DNA of 64,000 nucleotides from Dipylidium caninum (lineage: Eukaryota > Platyhelminthes > Cestoda > Cyclophyllidea > Dipylidiidae): positions 248,001 through 312,000 of the forward strand of contig QEYB01000406.1 of the NCBI GenBank assembly GCA_017562135.1, written 5' to 3'. Shown one piece after another: positions 11,301 to 22,452 of this stretch (within the stretch, counting starts at the first letter, position 1; each line of letters opens with the position of its first letter). The position numbers and the translations under genes are program-made. The notes beneath the pieces were generated by a model. It was not told where the DNA came from and ran no database searches. It saw only the letters and a program-made list of their open reading frames with translations.

Positions 11301-13218
11301 TAGGATGCACCGACCACATGGTATTGCCGTCGTGAGAAGCACTGTCCGCGCTTCCTGTAATTAATTTGAAAAAGGGTTAACTGATAGTCATGGCGATCAT
11401 TTTGATGACCCCTCCAGACCCAATAACCCTTTTTGTAATATGTTTTTTCAAATTCTTCAAAAGGTGAATGAAATTATTAGTTCACTCTGAGCGGCGCCCA
11501 CATAATTATAAACATTCCAGGCGTATGTTAGGGTCATTAATCAACTGTAAGCACATTGACTTAACTGCTGAGGCATGTCTTCATGTTTTAGCAATGCGTT
11601 TTGGCACTATTGCCACCTTGAGGGCATCACTACTATTCGCTACGACGAGTCCTAGGGGAAATTGGCCTCTACAGTCCTAATGTTTTTTTTTTGCGAAAGC
11701 AACCGTCGATCATTTATGCCATTCTGGATTTCACTTTATTCAAGTTGACGCGATCAATTTGCTTTTTTTAGAGGCGAGCGACCATTACATGTACGTGACG
11801 TTGGTAGCAAACATGTTAATATCTTTCAAATCACCTTAAAAACTCACCCCACGTCTCTTATTTTCTATTACTAGTGCTATAACGGATTTACTGGATTTGT
11901 AATTAGACTAATTCGTGTTTCTTTTGTCACATCTACAGTCAAATGGCGGACAATCGTTTACTCTCTAATCTAGAAAATAAAATACATGGTTGTTAAAAAA
12001 ATCTCCTGTGACATAATTTTCATTAATAAAAAATGCATTTTTCACTTAAAAAATGCTTATCTAGACGTATTCTAACGTCATTCTCGAACTGTTACTGGAC
12101 ATGACATGATTTTCTCATTCCAAAGCTTTTCTCGGAATTCCTCTCATACATATGCCAATATTGGCAATTACCTTAATTTTTCATAGACAGGGAAAGTTGC
12201 TAGTCGATATTACGAAACAAGGTCGCAGTTGGTCTGCATTTTGCGCAATATCTAAAGAGTATATCCCCGTGGCCATTGGTACAGAAAATGGAGGTGTCTG
12301 TACTGCCGCATCTTCTGTTACTCCGCAATTGACTTTTAGGGTAACCTCAGTTCTCCGAGTGTAGAGAAGAAGCCAGCCGATGTTGACTGCGCTTCTTATC
12401 ACAATGGCTCGAATAATCAAGGTGTGTCTCCTAAATCTGTGAACATTAACATTTTCCCAATGTCCGACAGTGGTAAGAATTGGTGTGTGCATCGTTTCTC
12501 CATGTACTTTTATTTGCATTACAGGCGAGATTTTAACACTTGCCAATGTCCTACCCTCGTTATTGCGAGCACCGACCTTTTTTGTTAAGTGGGACGAGTT
12601 CTAGGCCCGGAAAAAGCATGATGCAACGTGACGATTTTGACTTGCTATTGTCTCGTTTAGTGGGAAGTCGATTGAGTCGAGAAGTGCTAACACGCGACTT
12701 GGAACGAGTGAACACGCGACAAGTCGAGAGCCTCATTCCCAGTGTCAACGATTGCTGTCCTGTCTGTTCCGTTCGTCTCGTTTCCCGCACACCCAGTGTA
12801 TGTGCCCTTTGGCTGAATTTTTTCGTTATTGAAGAAGTAAAAACGTCAAATTATTGGTTTTGACTCAGAAAACATCGTTCGTGTTATAGTCTACTGACGT
12901 GCAAATAGTAGTAACTGTATGGCATTATGATTACTAGTCTTACCATTAAAGGATTTATGTTGCTCTGTCCTCACGTACGGTGGGTCATAGGGGCAACTAA
13001 ATGGTTGCCTTCGCCGAGGCTTATATCGTTATCGATGTCCATGGCTGGTTATGCGCTTCCTATTTGCATTTTTTTAGATTCTCTGCACCCATTGCGGAAA
13101 ACTTGTATGTTCTATTTGTTACATCTTCTCCAACGCTATCCTTGATGCGGCGACACAATTCCCACTATGCAAACTATGTCATCGGAAGCTGATGGCAAGC
13201 AATTTTGATCTTATTTGA
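2309..13218 (+). CDS. MTMR6: Myotubularin-related phosphoinositide 3-phosphatase (MTMR6/7/8 group) with C-terminal FYVE-like finger
   Basis: Exons in matching phase: 2309-2425, 3048-3210, 3483-3637, 3769-3897, 4592-4898, 6396-6637, 6704-6957, 8504-8674, 9448-9588, 10284-10494; then about 12600-12797 and 13078-13218. They encode a PH-GRAM domain (VEDVTLVDCF; LPLAATGAPLVIRGKNFRV), the myotubularin linker (GWDLYDLRSDFTRMGLPN; SVLCRSSQPLSG), and a catalytic loop HCSDGWDRT at about 6547-6573 with intact CX5R. Then follow the conserved tail (PVFTQFLDC; RHLFLNPFYKP; LWSDLYLRY) and a helical, coiled-coil-like segment. Family members remove the 3-phosphate from PI3P and PI(3,5)P2 on endosomal membranes, so this copy should be active. 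The gene ends in an eight-Cys FYVE-like finger split by an intron at 12798-13077. The methionine exon is missing, and the start of the 12600 exon and its link to 10494 are unresolved. Human MTMR6 lacks a FYVE finger, so the last two exons are a weaker assignment. Confidence 0.93.
4497..4509. repeat. Poly-G run of 13
   Basis: A run of 13 G in the intron before the 4592 myotubularin exon. It is an unusual homopolymer in this AT-rich sequence and a likely spot for length error or polymorphism. Confidence 0.9.
7036..7063 (+). repeat. Left terminal inverted repeat of mariner element
   Basis: It pairs with 7960-7987 on the opposite strand. The first 18 bases differ at only two positions. The TTAGG..TTGGC-type start is typical of mariner/SETMAR-like elements. 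Confidence 0.85.
7387..7917 (+). pseudogene. Mariner transposase remnant with frameshifts
   Basis: Fragments in three frames match mariner transposase order. SGRPS and then VEVDETHIES near 7400-7445 are the linker between DNA-binding and catalytic domains. ARDVAKELD then LVEKLDIWIPPQLKA at 7470-7570 follow, then LSVW near 7695 for the strand carrying a catalytic Asp region. DPAPSGHHLFRRS at 7742-7780 stands for the family's SPDLAPSDYHLF block. QFFDYKKQK at 7815-7842 and SMTLPARRQKVIDK at 7857-7900 close the protein. At least three frame changes and an internal deletion are needed to align these, so no functional protein can be made. Family assignment is strong; subfamily is not decided. Confidence 0.88.
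7960..7987 (-). repeat. Right terminal inverted repeat of mariner element
   Basis: Inverted match to 7036-7063. It sits about 45 bp after the last transposase codons, as expected for a compact mariner element. Confidence 0.85.
8957..8972. repeat. Short (TAA)n microsatellite
   Basis: About five tandem copies of TAA in the intron between myotubularin exons 8504-8674 and 9448-9588. Confidence 0.8.
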
Positions 13219-13517
13219 TGTTTGTGCCTTTTGTACTGTATGTCATCCACCTACCCTTTTGTTTATTGTGAAAGATACTTATGATTATCTTTTGAAAATG
13301 ATTTGAAACACATTCCCTGTCTTTCATTCACTTGTCTCTTTACATTTTCCAAAGAGGTAATGCTAAAGCATTCGTTTAGGTCATTTAAACATGGTCGCAA
13401 GTTAGATGCACTATTTTCGTTCGCTAGACAGCCAGTTAATTTCAATGGGCGGGTATTGAATCTCATTTCTGTTGTTGAATTTTTTGGTTTTCCATATTGA
13501 TATTACTTATCTTCTAG

Positions 13518-13677
13518 CCCGACAACTTTGTTTAAACTGCGAGGACTGGACACACACAGTGTGACCGTTGCTCTCGCAAAAATAAGGCGAGCAACCCCAC
13601 TTTCCTTGGCACTTTATGGCGAGGGTAAATCTGCACTGCGGGAGCTTGGGATATTCGATGGCCTGCGCACCGTTTAA
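13518..13677 (+). CDS. Unidentified open frame, possible terminal exon
   Basis: An acceptor-like site (cttctag) at 13511-13517 is followed by 52 stop-free codons ending in TAA at 13675. The translation is protein-like (GLDTHSVTVALAKIRRATP; LALYGEGKSALRELGIF) but matches no family I know. It requires a preceding exon ending with two spare bases. The last myotubularin exon does not offer that, because it ends at its own stop codon at 13216. It may be an alternative last exon, part of another small gene, or chance. The antisense frame is also open. Confidence 0.2.
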
Positions 13678-13833
13678 GGTGCCCTTTCTAACCACATTCA
13701 CTACTTTTGTGTACTTCTGTCGCCCTTTCCAACAAATTTATACTTCAACTGGGAAGAGATGTGGGAAAATTCGCACCAAAGATGGAAAGTGGTTAGGGCA
13801 GGAAGTGGGTTGACTACTTCCAACCCTATCTTA

Positions 13834-13863
13834 CATGGGGGCCGAATCCAGTCGACCAGAGAC
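13834..13863 (+). CDS. Possible short first exon of an unidentified gene
   Basis: ATG at 13834 opens ten codons, MGAESSRPET, followed directly by a consensus donor GTGAGT at 13864. An acceptor-type site before 14152 (aaaatttcag) continues in the same phase with ALVESYLLGTSHSAW and then a donor-like GTAAAG. This could start a small plus-strand gene between the convergent myotubularin and B55 genes, but the protein is not recognised and the chain cannot be completed. Confidence 0.2.
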
Positions 13864-14313
13864 GGTGAGTTCTCCTCCCCCCTCCCCTAAGAGGAGCAAC
13901 TCCAAAATCATTTGATCATCGTACGTGGTTAATCCTCTTGCGTTTTACATCATGGCGAATAATCGCTAACACTTGGCCTTATCACAGATATGTTCCAGGG
14001 ACCGTTGCCATGGCTCTTAGCACTCCCCTGGTGTCCTTTGGCGTCTCGGGTTGTTGCTTAATTTGCAACAAGTAATATTTTAAAATAAAATGTTTGGTCT
14101 CTTAAGGAGGAGTGGAGTAGATGTACGAATCAAGGCATTACAGGAAAATTTCAGGCTCTCGTGGAGAGTTATTTGTTGGGAACCTCGCATTCAGCCTGGG
14201 TAAAGTATTACTCTCCTTCAAAGAACGCAAATTTTTCAATTAGCTCCCATCCGTGGTCCTTAAAGCAGTCGTATGTGTTTGAGTCGTAAAATTTCGTCTC
14301 TTTTGCATTGAGC

Positions 14314-14628
14314 CTTAGGAAAAGGCTCGTTGAGGCTTGTCTTTGTCCGCATCGCGAAGCCCACGGATCCATTCCACTCGGAATTCTATCACTGTATGAC
14401 TCACCTGTGATTTGGGCCCGTGCCATCTTATTGCAATTCCCCATTCCCACGTCAAAGTTTCCATTCGGGGAGCTGCGCCCTTCCACCAATGAATGCGTGA
14501 AAATGTTGACTATTCCACACTTGAAACGGTTGTTGCTGTCAATTGTGACTGAAGCGCAAATTCTACCCGATGCAGAGCAGCTCTCCGCTTTAGACGCCGT
14601 TCATCAGTCAACCTTCAAAAGGACATAA
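14314..14628 (+). CDS. Unidentified open frame, possible last exon
   Basis: About 105 stop-free codons end in TAA at 14626, with varied, protein-like composition (SLYDSPVIWARAILLQFP; CVKMLTIPHLKRLLLSIV; DAEQLSALDAVHQ). No ATG opens the frame, and an acceptor-like TTAG lies just upstream. It could be the last exon of the small gene suggested at 13834, but the phase of the last visible donor does not fit. No family was recognised. From 14629 to 15776 I see no further gene. Confidence 0.25.
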   Translation, partial: LRKRLVEACLCPHREAHGSIPLGILSLYDSPVIWARAILLQFPIPTSKFPFGELRPSTNECVKMLTIPHLKRLLLSIVTEAQILPDAEQLSALDAVHQSTFKRT

Positions 14629-15776
14629 TCTTCCTAAGACTCGAACCCACATACCATGCTACGCCTATGCTATGTTAAATGTCACAGGTTTCAAATTTTA
14701 CCGCCCGAATGGTCTTTAACTATACAGATAATTGCGGTGACCCCGTAAGGACAAGGAGGGAGAGTATGACGTTCGGTAGCCGTTGTCCTCCTCATTAACG
14801 GGCGACATGACACTCCTCCTCCACTGCTTATTCGCGAGTAAAGGGAAAACTTCATGCTGTGCAGCTAAAAAAACATGGGGACGGAGGCGGAATAATGCAG
14901 GTCCTCAAGGCAGTTCCCGGGGTCTTTTCCCTCTCAATTTGGATGAGCCAGACCACGGGATTGGAGGGGGTTAGGAGGACTACAAAACACCACTAACATC
15001 CAGTATGCTAACCCGACTATTTCACTGACAACTGCAGCTTCTATTTCGAGCGAATCAACATTTAACAAGCGAATACCTGAAATTCAAAGCCGCTCTCAAG
15101 TGTCCCCCTCAGTAATAAATTTGTAGTAGTAATAATTTTATAACTCCAACAACGGAAATGCGACACTGGACAGGATACACACGCGTTTGAAGGGACTGGA
15201 GAAATTACACTCTCGTGAGAGGTTATACTCCAAAAGCGGGATAACCTGGACTGAAGTGGCAGCGTAGCAAGTGATGCTACGAGCTGTCTTGGCAAAAGGT
15301 TAATGTTGTTTCATATGACGTCCCCGTGCCTTCGGCATTCCTGTCATCGTCACAGATTGACGAAAATCCGCGTCGATTACGTGCCACCCGTCAAGTCTAC
15401 CTCAGGCTACGAGAAACAGTCGAATACTGCCTAAGCATTCCAAGAGCAAGGGAAATGGGTGATGTGACAAGTTAGAAGAGTTGAGATTTTACTGATTGTA
15501 AAATTTGAGGATGGGGACCCCATTCAAGCCCATCAAATCATCGAAATTAAAACAAAAAGCCAAGACAGGTCAGCACTTTAAATTCTATGACAAAGTATAT
15601 TCCATGGAAGTACATATTTCCCAAGCCAAGCAGAAGGTAGACTGTGCTTACTGTCCTCCTTCAGTATCAGAGCTTGTCAAGTGGGGAGATCGAAAATCAG
15701 TTAGGGTATTTTGTACACAGTACAGGAGTGGATTTATCAAAATGGTGGCAGGGGCACGTATAAAAGCAATCGCCGA

Positions 15777-18700
15777 CTACTCGAATTCCATGTCCACTAA
15801 GTTCGGAGGGTACCGTTTCGTTAGATGCTCTCCCACATTTCCAACTTCTTCATCTCTTTGATCGCCTGTCGTTTGCCGCATTTTCTCAGCCACCAGGGAC
15901 GCTCCCTTCGGAAGCAATACGGCTGTTGAGGCGTCATCTCGACCCACTGACGAGGAGTCAGATGATGAAAGCTCGGAAAAACCTGAAATCATTTGTATCT
16001 CATTTTCACCTTGTCGCCTGCGTCGCCTTTTGGCAGCTTTCACATCGAGAGGACTGCTCAAGGCGGCACAATTCTGGTTCAGACTTGCATCTAACTTCTC
16101 TCCATCTTCTTTCTGTTTCGTCTCTACAAAATCGCACGGCGTTGCTGATGTAGGCGATGCTTCCTTACCCGAGACAAAGAACATCTCCTTCCCGCTGACC
16201 GCTACTAAAAGGGGACGTTGCGGATGCCATGACACTTGCAGAAAACGCCTTTTATAATCTACCTCTCGCAGCCCCGTCAGCAGTGATCTAGCCATTGTAG
16301 AGGTTGTTGAGGATCTACCATTAACTTTTGAAGGAAGCTGGTGAATTCCATTAACAAGGTCTTCGCCAACAGTGCCATCGCTAACATTCTCGAACTCGTC
16401 GCTGTCTTCATCAACCTCCTCTCCGACATCATCGTCGTCTTCTTCATCTTCGTCATAGTGACGTGGAGAAGGGAGGAGGGTCTGCTTCCGACGTTTTGAA
16501 CCAGCAACGACAGGAGAGGCAATGGAGTTCGGTTCGCCCTTGTTTACGGTGTTGATTGTAGAAGGGAGAGAGACGGCAGTAGCTAAAGCATCTAGGGCTG
16601 AAGCGTTGGCCAAATACACAGTCTGTAGTTGAAAGCGAGAAGCGACCTCAGACTCAGGTGCAATAAAACGTTTCGGCTGTAGGCGAGACCGATGCGGATG
16701 GAGATTGAGGGCGGGAGTGATAGAGGGAGGAATTGTAGGGGCAGAAGTGATGGTAGCCGGTGGACGCATGCTCAACTCGCCTAAGTCGTAACCCCAATCA
16801 GTCCCCTGGTGACGATCGAAAATACGCACTACGTTGCCGTAGGAGCCCGTGAGCACGTAACTGAAAGTGCAAGTTCATTCAATGGTTAGTTTATTGACAG
16901 TTTCCAAGGCCACCTGTTTAAGATATCATTATTTGGGATGCAAAGAATCGTACCGAGATTTTGGCAGGATTTTAAGAAAATAACGTACGGATATAAATGG
17001 CTTTAAGATCAAAGTGAAGATTGATCGAGAGTAGACACATCTGTTCAGGAGCCATTGACTAAATTACACGACGAGAATATTTATTGCCAAAAGACTAACA
17101 AAAAGCAGATCAAAACAATTTAAGCCTAGTGTAATGGTGAAATTAGCCGTTTTCATTGCATGTAACGATGAGAACGAACAAAACACGCTGCTTGCCGAAA
17201 ACCAGTAAATGCACATTTAACTCAAAAAAGTACTTAGGAAAATTATAACCTTAAAATTAATTCACGGCAGACATATGAGGTTTAAGTTCATAAATCGCGT
17301 GGAAAAAAAGGCTGAAATTAACTTACAAAAATGAATTTTATGCAACCTAAATAGAGAGGAATTTCCTGAAGCTCAAATGAAAAGTGGAACCACAAAATTT
17401 GTTTCCGTAACCAAAATATAAGTAAAGATTCTCTTCATAACGTATAATTGCTTACCGATCATCTTCCGACCATGAACAAAGGAATTTGTCGAAGATGGCA
17501 TCCGACTCGTAAAGCATACAAAGCTGAGAGCGCAGCGGTTCGTGAACCGAATAGACTTCACAGGGTCGCTCGCCCTTCCGCATGTCCCAAACTACGCACA
17601 AGTGAAGGTCAACTCCAGGTCAAGAAGTATCGATCATACGAAAATGGGGAGCTGAAGTGTTACCTTTGAGGGTGAGGTAATCTCGGGCAAGAATGTAATT
17701 TCCGGAGTGGTCGAACCGGAAATCCGAAAGACTGGAAATAATGTCGCAAAAGAAACCGCGGTTCTGCGACAAAGATGGGTCGTCCAGCACTGCAAGGAAC
17801 AATGGGTGCCGAAGCCTTTTGATTTCAATGTTATGAAGATGTTAATGCCTTATCTAGACTTTTCAATGCTTGTTAAGGCGTTACGAACAGAGATAGACTA
17901 CGGAGACTCCCCCTTTTCAGTAATATTAGCCTAATTGATGGTTAGTGGTGTGGCAATTAGAGGTTTTCTGCCACTAAAAAAAAGCTAACTAATTTGATAG
18001 AAGGATTACTAAGTGCAGTTCATGAATATAAATTTATGTGGTATAATTCAGGGGTACTACCGAAGGTGTAACTCCAAGTATTATTTCTCCATGCACTGGG
18101 GAGAAATTTTTGTCCCGATTTAGCCCTATCATCAAAAGCCTGAAGAAATACAAAAGCTTAGGTGTCTATAAAGGTTAACCTTTAACAATTTGATTAGATG
18201 TAGTCTTCTTTCGAATATTTCCTACCAAGGCAAGTGAATGATGATGGATTGTCAGATATCTACTTATACTTTCTAGACAAAGAGTTCATCTACCATGAAT
18301 AATAATGAAATGGTTAAATAAAGATTTATCAAAAACCAAAAATCAATTACACATTAAAAATTGCGGGGTACTTTACGTAAGATTAGCTTCCAGGTGTCCT
18401 GCATCGAGTGACTGAAGAGGAACCTAAGTATAGGGTGCCGCATCGACTTCGCACCAATAATGACATATCACAAGTGACTAAAAACTTAATTTGTTAAACA
18501 ATGGCCATCATGAAAGAAAATGAAAGAATTTTATATTCGGGTAGAGGGAATGTGAGAATTAAGTTTCCTACGCTCCCTCAAGCAATTGGAACCACATATT
18601 TCAAAGCGTTTTACTGTGAATTACGATCAGATGATTTGAGAAATGGTCAGGAAATGAGACAAGTGAAGTAAAAAAGTCTCAGTACATAGTTAAAAGTGCA

Positions 18701-21088
18701 CATGAAACAACTTGTCTCGGCGGCGAATCGGAATAGATAGTCTAAATCGGTAACTGATAATATTTTTCACCAAATAAAGCTCTCATTGAGGAACAATAGC
18801 ATAAAGATTCTCCAGGAAGGAGAGAAGCTGCATCCCTAGTGGTATAAAAGATGTCCGAAAAAGGTTCTCGAAAATCCCTCAAACAAGACAGGCAGAAAAA
18901 TAGTTAAATGCATGCTTTTTGGTGAAAGCTGAGGGTCTTTGGCGTAGTATGGTGGGAAAAGGCGAGAAATTATGAGATAACATGCAAGAGATATTTTGTG
19001 TATATAAAAATAGACATATCAGACTACATGTTAATAATGATAGCCTAAATCAAAAGGTCTCAAAACCAATTATCAGCTCATGAACACTCGACAGAACAAT
19101 CAATAGTATGTTAATTTGTTACAGAGTCCAGAAATTGTTTTATCTGCGGTATTAGTATACCTATAAAGGCTTCTTCACCATTCGCATTCCTAAAAGCATA
19201 AAATCCAATCAAAGTGGTCGAAATAAAGATTAAACAAAATAATAGAAGGCGGAAAATACATCTACTACATAAATCAGTATGCCAATAACATAGAGGCGCT
19301 TTTACTGTCAGCCAAATCTGACGGATTAATAAAAAAAAATCCAGTATTGAGTTAAAACATCAAAAAAAACCATCGATTAGTTTCCCAGATTAACGCACTT
19401 CGCACCGTATTTCGGGAATAAACGACCACCATGATATATTTTCAGGTCACAATGCTCAAAAAGTAGCAACTGCTCGCATAATACAAAGATATTTACAAGC
19501 TCATTTTCCATATCATAAAAGGCAAATCATGATAAATTGTCGAATATACGAAAAACACGTTTACATAAGGCGTATTCATTATGAGATGGTTATCAAACTG
19601 AACCTTTTGAAGGGGCTTCAGATAATAAGCCAGCAAAATACATTAAAGGCATAATCCACTTTTGACAAACTGTCAAAGCCCCTTCTTAGATGTGAGCGAT
19701 AAATAGTTTCTTGTACAGAGGGGTTTCCAGTATATTTGCATTTTGTCATAATAGAAGGGCAAAGGGGTGGAAAGGGAAAGCTGACACAAAAACTTGTACA
19801 ACCGTAAGTTAAGGATATTTACAGAAGTTTGGGGGTTATTCGTAAGTTAAAAACAAACGCATGACAAACGAGAAATTTAGGGAAGTATTAAAGTGATACG
19901 CACCAAGAACGTGATTATCACACAGAGCTCCGACTCGCATGTCACAAAGGCGAACGACACCACGACTCGTGGAGTAGCCGAACATGTTGCAGAGTTCGGG
20001 GTGGAATCTTGAGCAAGTAATCACTTCATTTAACTCCTCCATGTTCTCTGGTTTAATATCCACAATTGCTGCAAAATAAACAGGTTTTGAAAGAACACAC
20101 GGGATATCACCATGATCGGGAATAACAAAAACAAAACTAGATTACATACTGAATGACTGATGGGGGACGTCTAGATGCCACAAATTAATACGAAGGTCAT
20201 CTGCAGACAAAAATGTCTCTTGATCGGAATTTGCAGATATGGCATTAATGTGATACGTATGGGCGTTTGCGTAGATTTTACGAGGACGAACTTCTATGGT
20301 GAGATTTTTGCGTTTTCGGTAACGCGGAATCCGTAGGACAGTGCATAGTGGAGGCTTGGTGGGATCTGAAATACTATTTGAACCATTAGTCAATGTTTTC
20401 AAAGCGCTGCCACTAGCTCCTTCCGGTAGCATGTACACCTCATCATTACTCTCGACATCTTTTTCATCAGCACGGAAATTGAAATTGTATGCAAAAGGGC
20501 ATTGTTCCGACATACGCCACAGTTTTATTACCTTGTCTACAAAGCGTAAAGAAACACAATGAAAACACATTCATTACATAAGGTAAATTTGAGCGTGAAA
20601 ATACTGATCTACCGTTAGTAGAAAGTAAATGAAGTGAGTTGTTAACGGTTGGCAACCAACATATGGCGTTAATTTTCTCCTCAATTTCCAATGACTTCAG
20701 GTAATCAAATTCCGGCTCGTGACTAGTGAATGCACAGAACATATTATACGACAAGTTCTAAAAGATGAAAGTTATCACAAGATGGTACGTGTGAGGAGCC
20801 GTTGAAAACATATATACGGCCGGACTTATCGCCTGCAGCCAAATAATCGCCAGACTCATCAAATTCGGTGCATGTAAATGTGTCCGCTAAATACAGAATA
20901 GACAGATACAAGACTCAAAACCTTCTTTGGTGTCGCAAAATTCGGCATTCTTAACCTCGTTCACATATAGTTTCAGCGGTTCTGCGGAGTCATAAAGGGA
21001 TAACTTATCAAGTGCAAACCATCTGGAGAACCGTTGGTCAGCATTTCGGAATTTATTCAAGATTGACGAACCGTATGTCACGAATCCG
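15777..21088 (-). CDS. PPP2R2: PP2A regulatory subunit B55 (PPP2R2 family), with acidic insertion and C-terminal extension
   Basis: Minus-strand exons in transcript order: 21088-20922, 20886-20789, 20757-20613, 20536-20150, 20068-19904, 17789-17664, 17591-17456, 16860-15777, with all phases consistent. They give the B55 beta-propeller signatures [109 protein letters not shown] and [16 protein letters not shown]55 directs PP2A to its substrates. The visible part is about 768 residues, against about 447 in vertebrates. The excess lies in the last exon: about 130 extra residues before [13 protein letters not shown], including an Asp/Glu block near 16360-16460, and about 120 after it, including KRRRRRQG. 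The 21088-20922 exon replaces the usual N-terminal blade sequence with a divergent one and is less certain. No methionine exon was found. The 2.1-kb intron 17790-19903 holds nothing recognised. Confidence 0.95.
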
Positions 21089-22452
21089 CTGGTGCAACAA
21101 CAGAAGCGAAATAAAACAACCTATTGTCGAATATAGCGCTCATTTAAAAATCAATTAAAACTTCAATGATATGAACCGTTTCCCTGCGCAATTAGAATAG
21201 AAACTACAAAATTTTCAAGAGCCAGCTCTATTGATTCTGTGAAAACATGGTCTGTAAGGGTGTAATGTGAAAGAGAAATTACACATCGTTAGACTCCATG
21301 TCCTCGTATCAAATGGAACGACGAAGGGGATAAAAAGATATCACTGATCAACTTTGGCTATTACGATCTAAATTACATATGAACCCTGGGCAACGAATTC
21401 GTAGGCCTAAACCTTTTTGAGACATTCATTCATATTTTCCTATCCAACTCGGAGTTCTAAGATACTAGTATAGATTTCACTTTTACGTGTCCAATAATTC
21501 AACATCTACTTAAATTTTTCGGTCACAGTTTTAATTTGTTGGCACGAGTGTTGATCAGTTGACGAGGTGGGCGGCTTCTTAATCGAGAAAAGTAAGCGTG
21601 GTTTCCTTGTTCTCGCATACCCAGTGTGTGCTAATGAATCAAATATATATCCGGCTTAACCCTTCTCGAAGGCTCTCCTCTTCACACAGACTTAGGATGT
21701 TGTCCTTTAAGCCCGAATTAGCTCTCTCTGTTTATATAATTTTTCGGCGAGATATTCGCAACCAGCCACCACGTGGCTCTACAGTGATAAATTGAGGTCC
21801 AAGACATACATACATGCATACACCCATATCGTAAAAGCTGTTTGCGAGCAATATTCTTTTCGGAAGTGCGTTGTTTTCCTTTGAATCTGTGGAATTTCAC
21901 TCCTTAAGCGAGTTTCGAAGTTATCGTGTTCTATAATTTAAAATAACGCTTTAGATAAGTTTTTATTTCTGTTGTTGCCCTTTTTCTAATAATGTGTTCA
22001 GATAAATTTCTTTAGCTTTTATTATATTCGTAAACTATGCCATGCCCTTCATTCGTTTCTAAACAAACACTACTTTTTTGCTTGCACTATTCAAAGTGCA
22101 CTCTTAATTTATTGTCAGTCACATGTACATATTTAACTTTTTAACATCCATCGGCATTTTATTTGCCTTATGTCCATTTACTAGATCCGTGAGAACTCGC
22201 ATATTTATCTCACCTTAGTGCCAATGGGCTTTCGTTATTAATATATACTCTAGTGTTCTGTGCTAACCTGATTAATTTGCAACTACTAATCTTTTCGCCA
22301 AAAATTGTCGAATGCTTTAGGAGGGACTGAGTGTTAATGACTTCGCCTGTTGTTCGTTGGGTTTTTTGATAAAATTGCCAAACGGAGCAGATCTTCTTTT
22401 TCTTGCGCAAACCTGAAATTTTCATCTTGCTCTATGGTGAATTTAGGTGTAA
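21089..22452. other. Divergent intergenic region between B55 and ALG11
   Basis: B55 reads leftward and ALG11 rightward from this 1.4-kb spacer, so it should contain both promoters and the missing first B55 exon. It is AT-rich with only short, unconvincing open frames. I could not place a TATA box or start site. Confidence 0.5.

Noticed and set aside
13140..13192. Frame reading MRRHNSHYANYV, which resembles the FYVE RRHHC block
   Set aside because: It is out of frame with the eight-cysteine finger at 13078-13218, lacks the zinc-binding Cys residues and has no partner motifs. The resemblance is chance.
15505..15861. 118-codon open frame on the plus strand
   Set aside because: It partly overlaps the 3' end of the B55 last exon on the other strand, has no recognised motif and no splice context.
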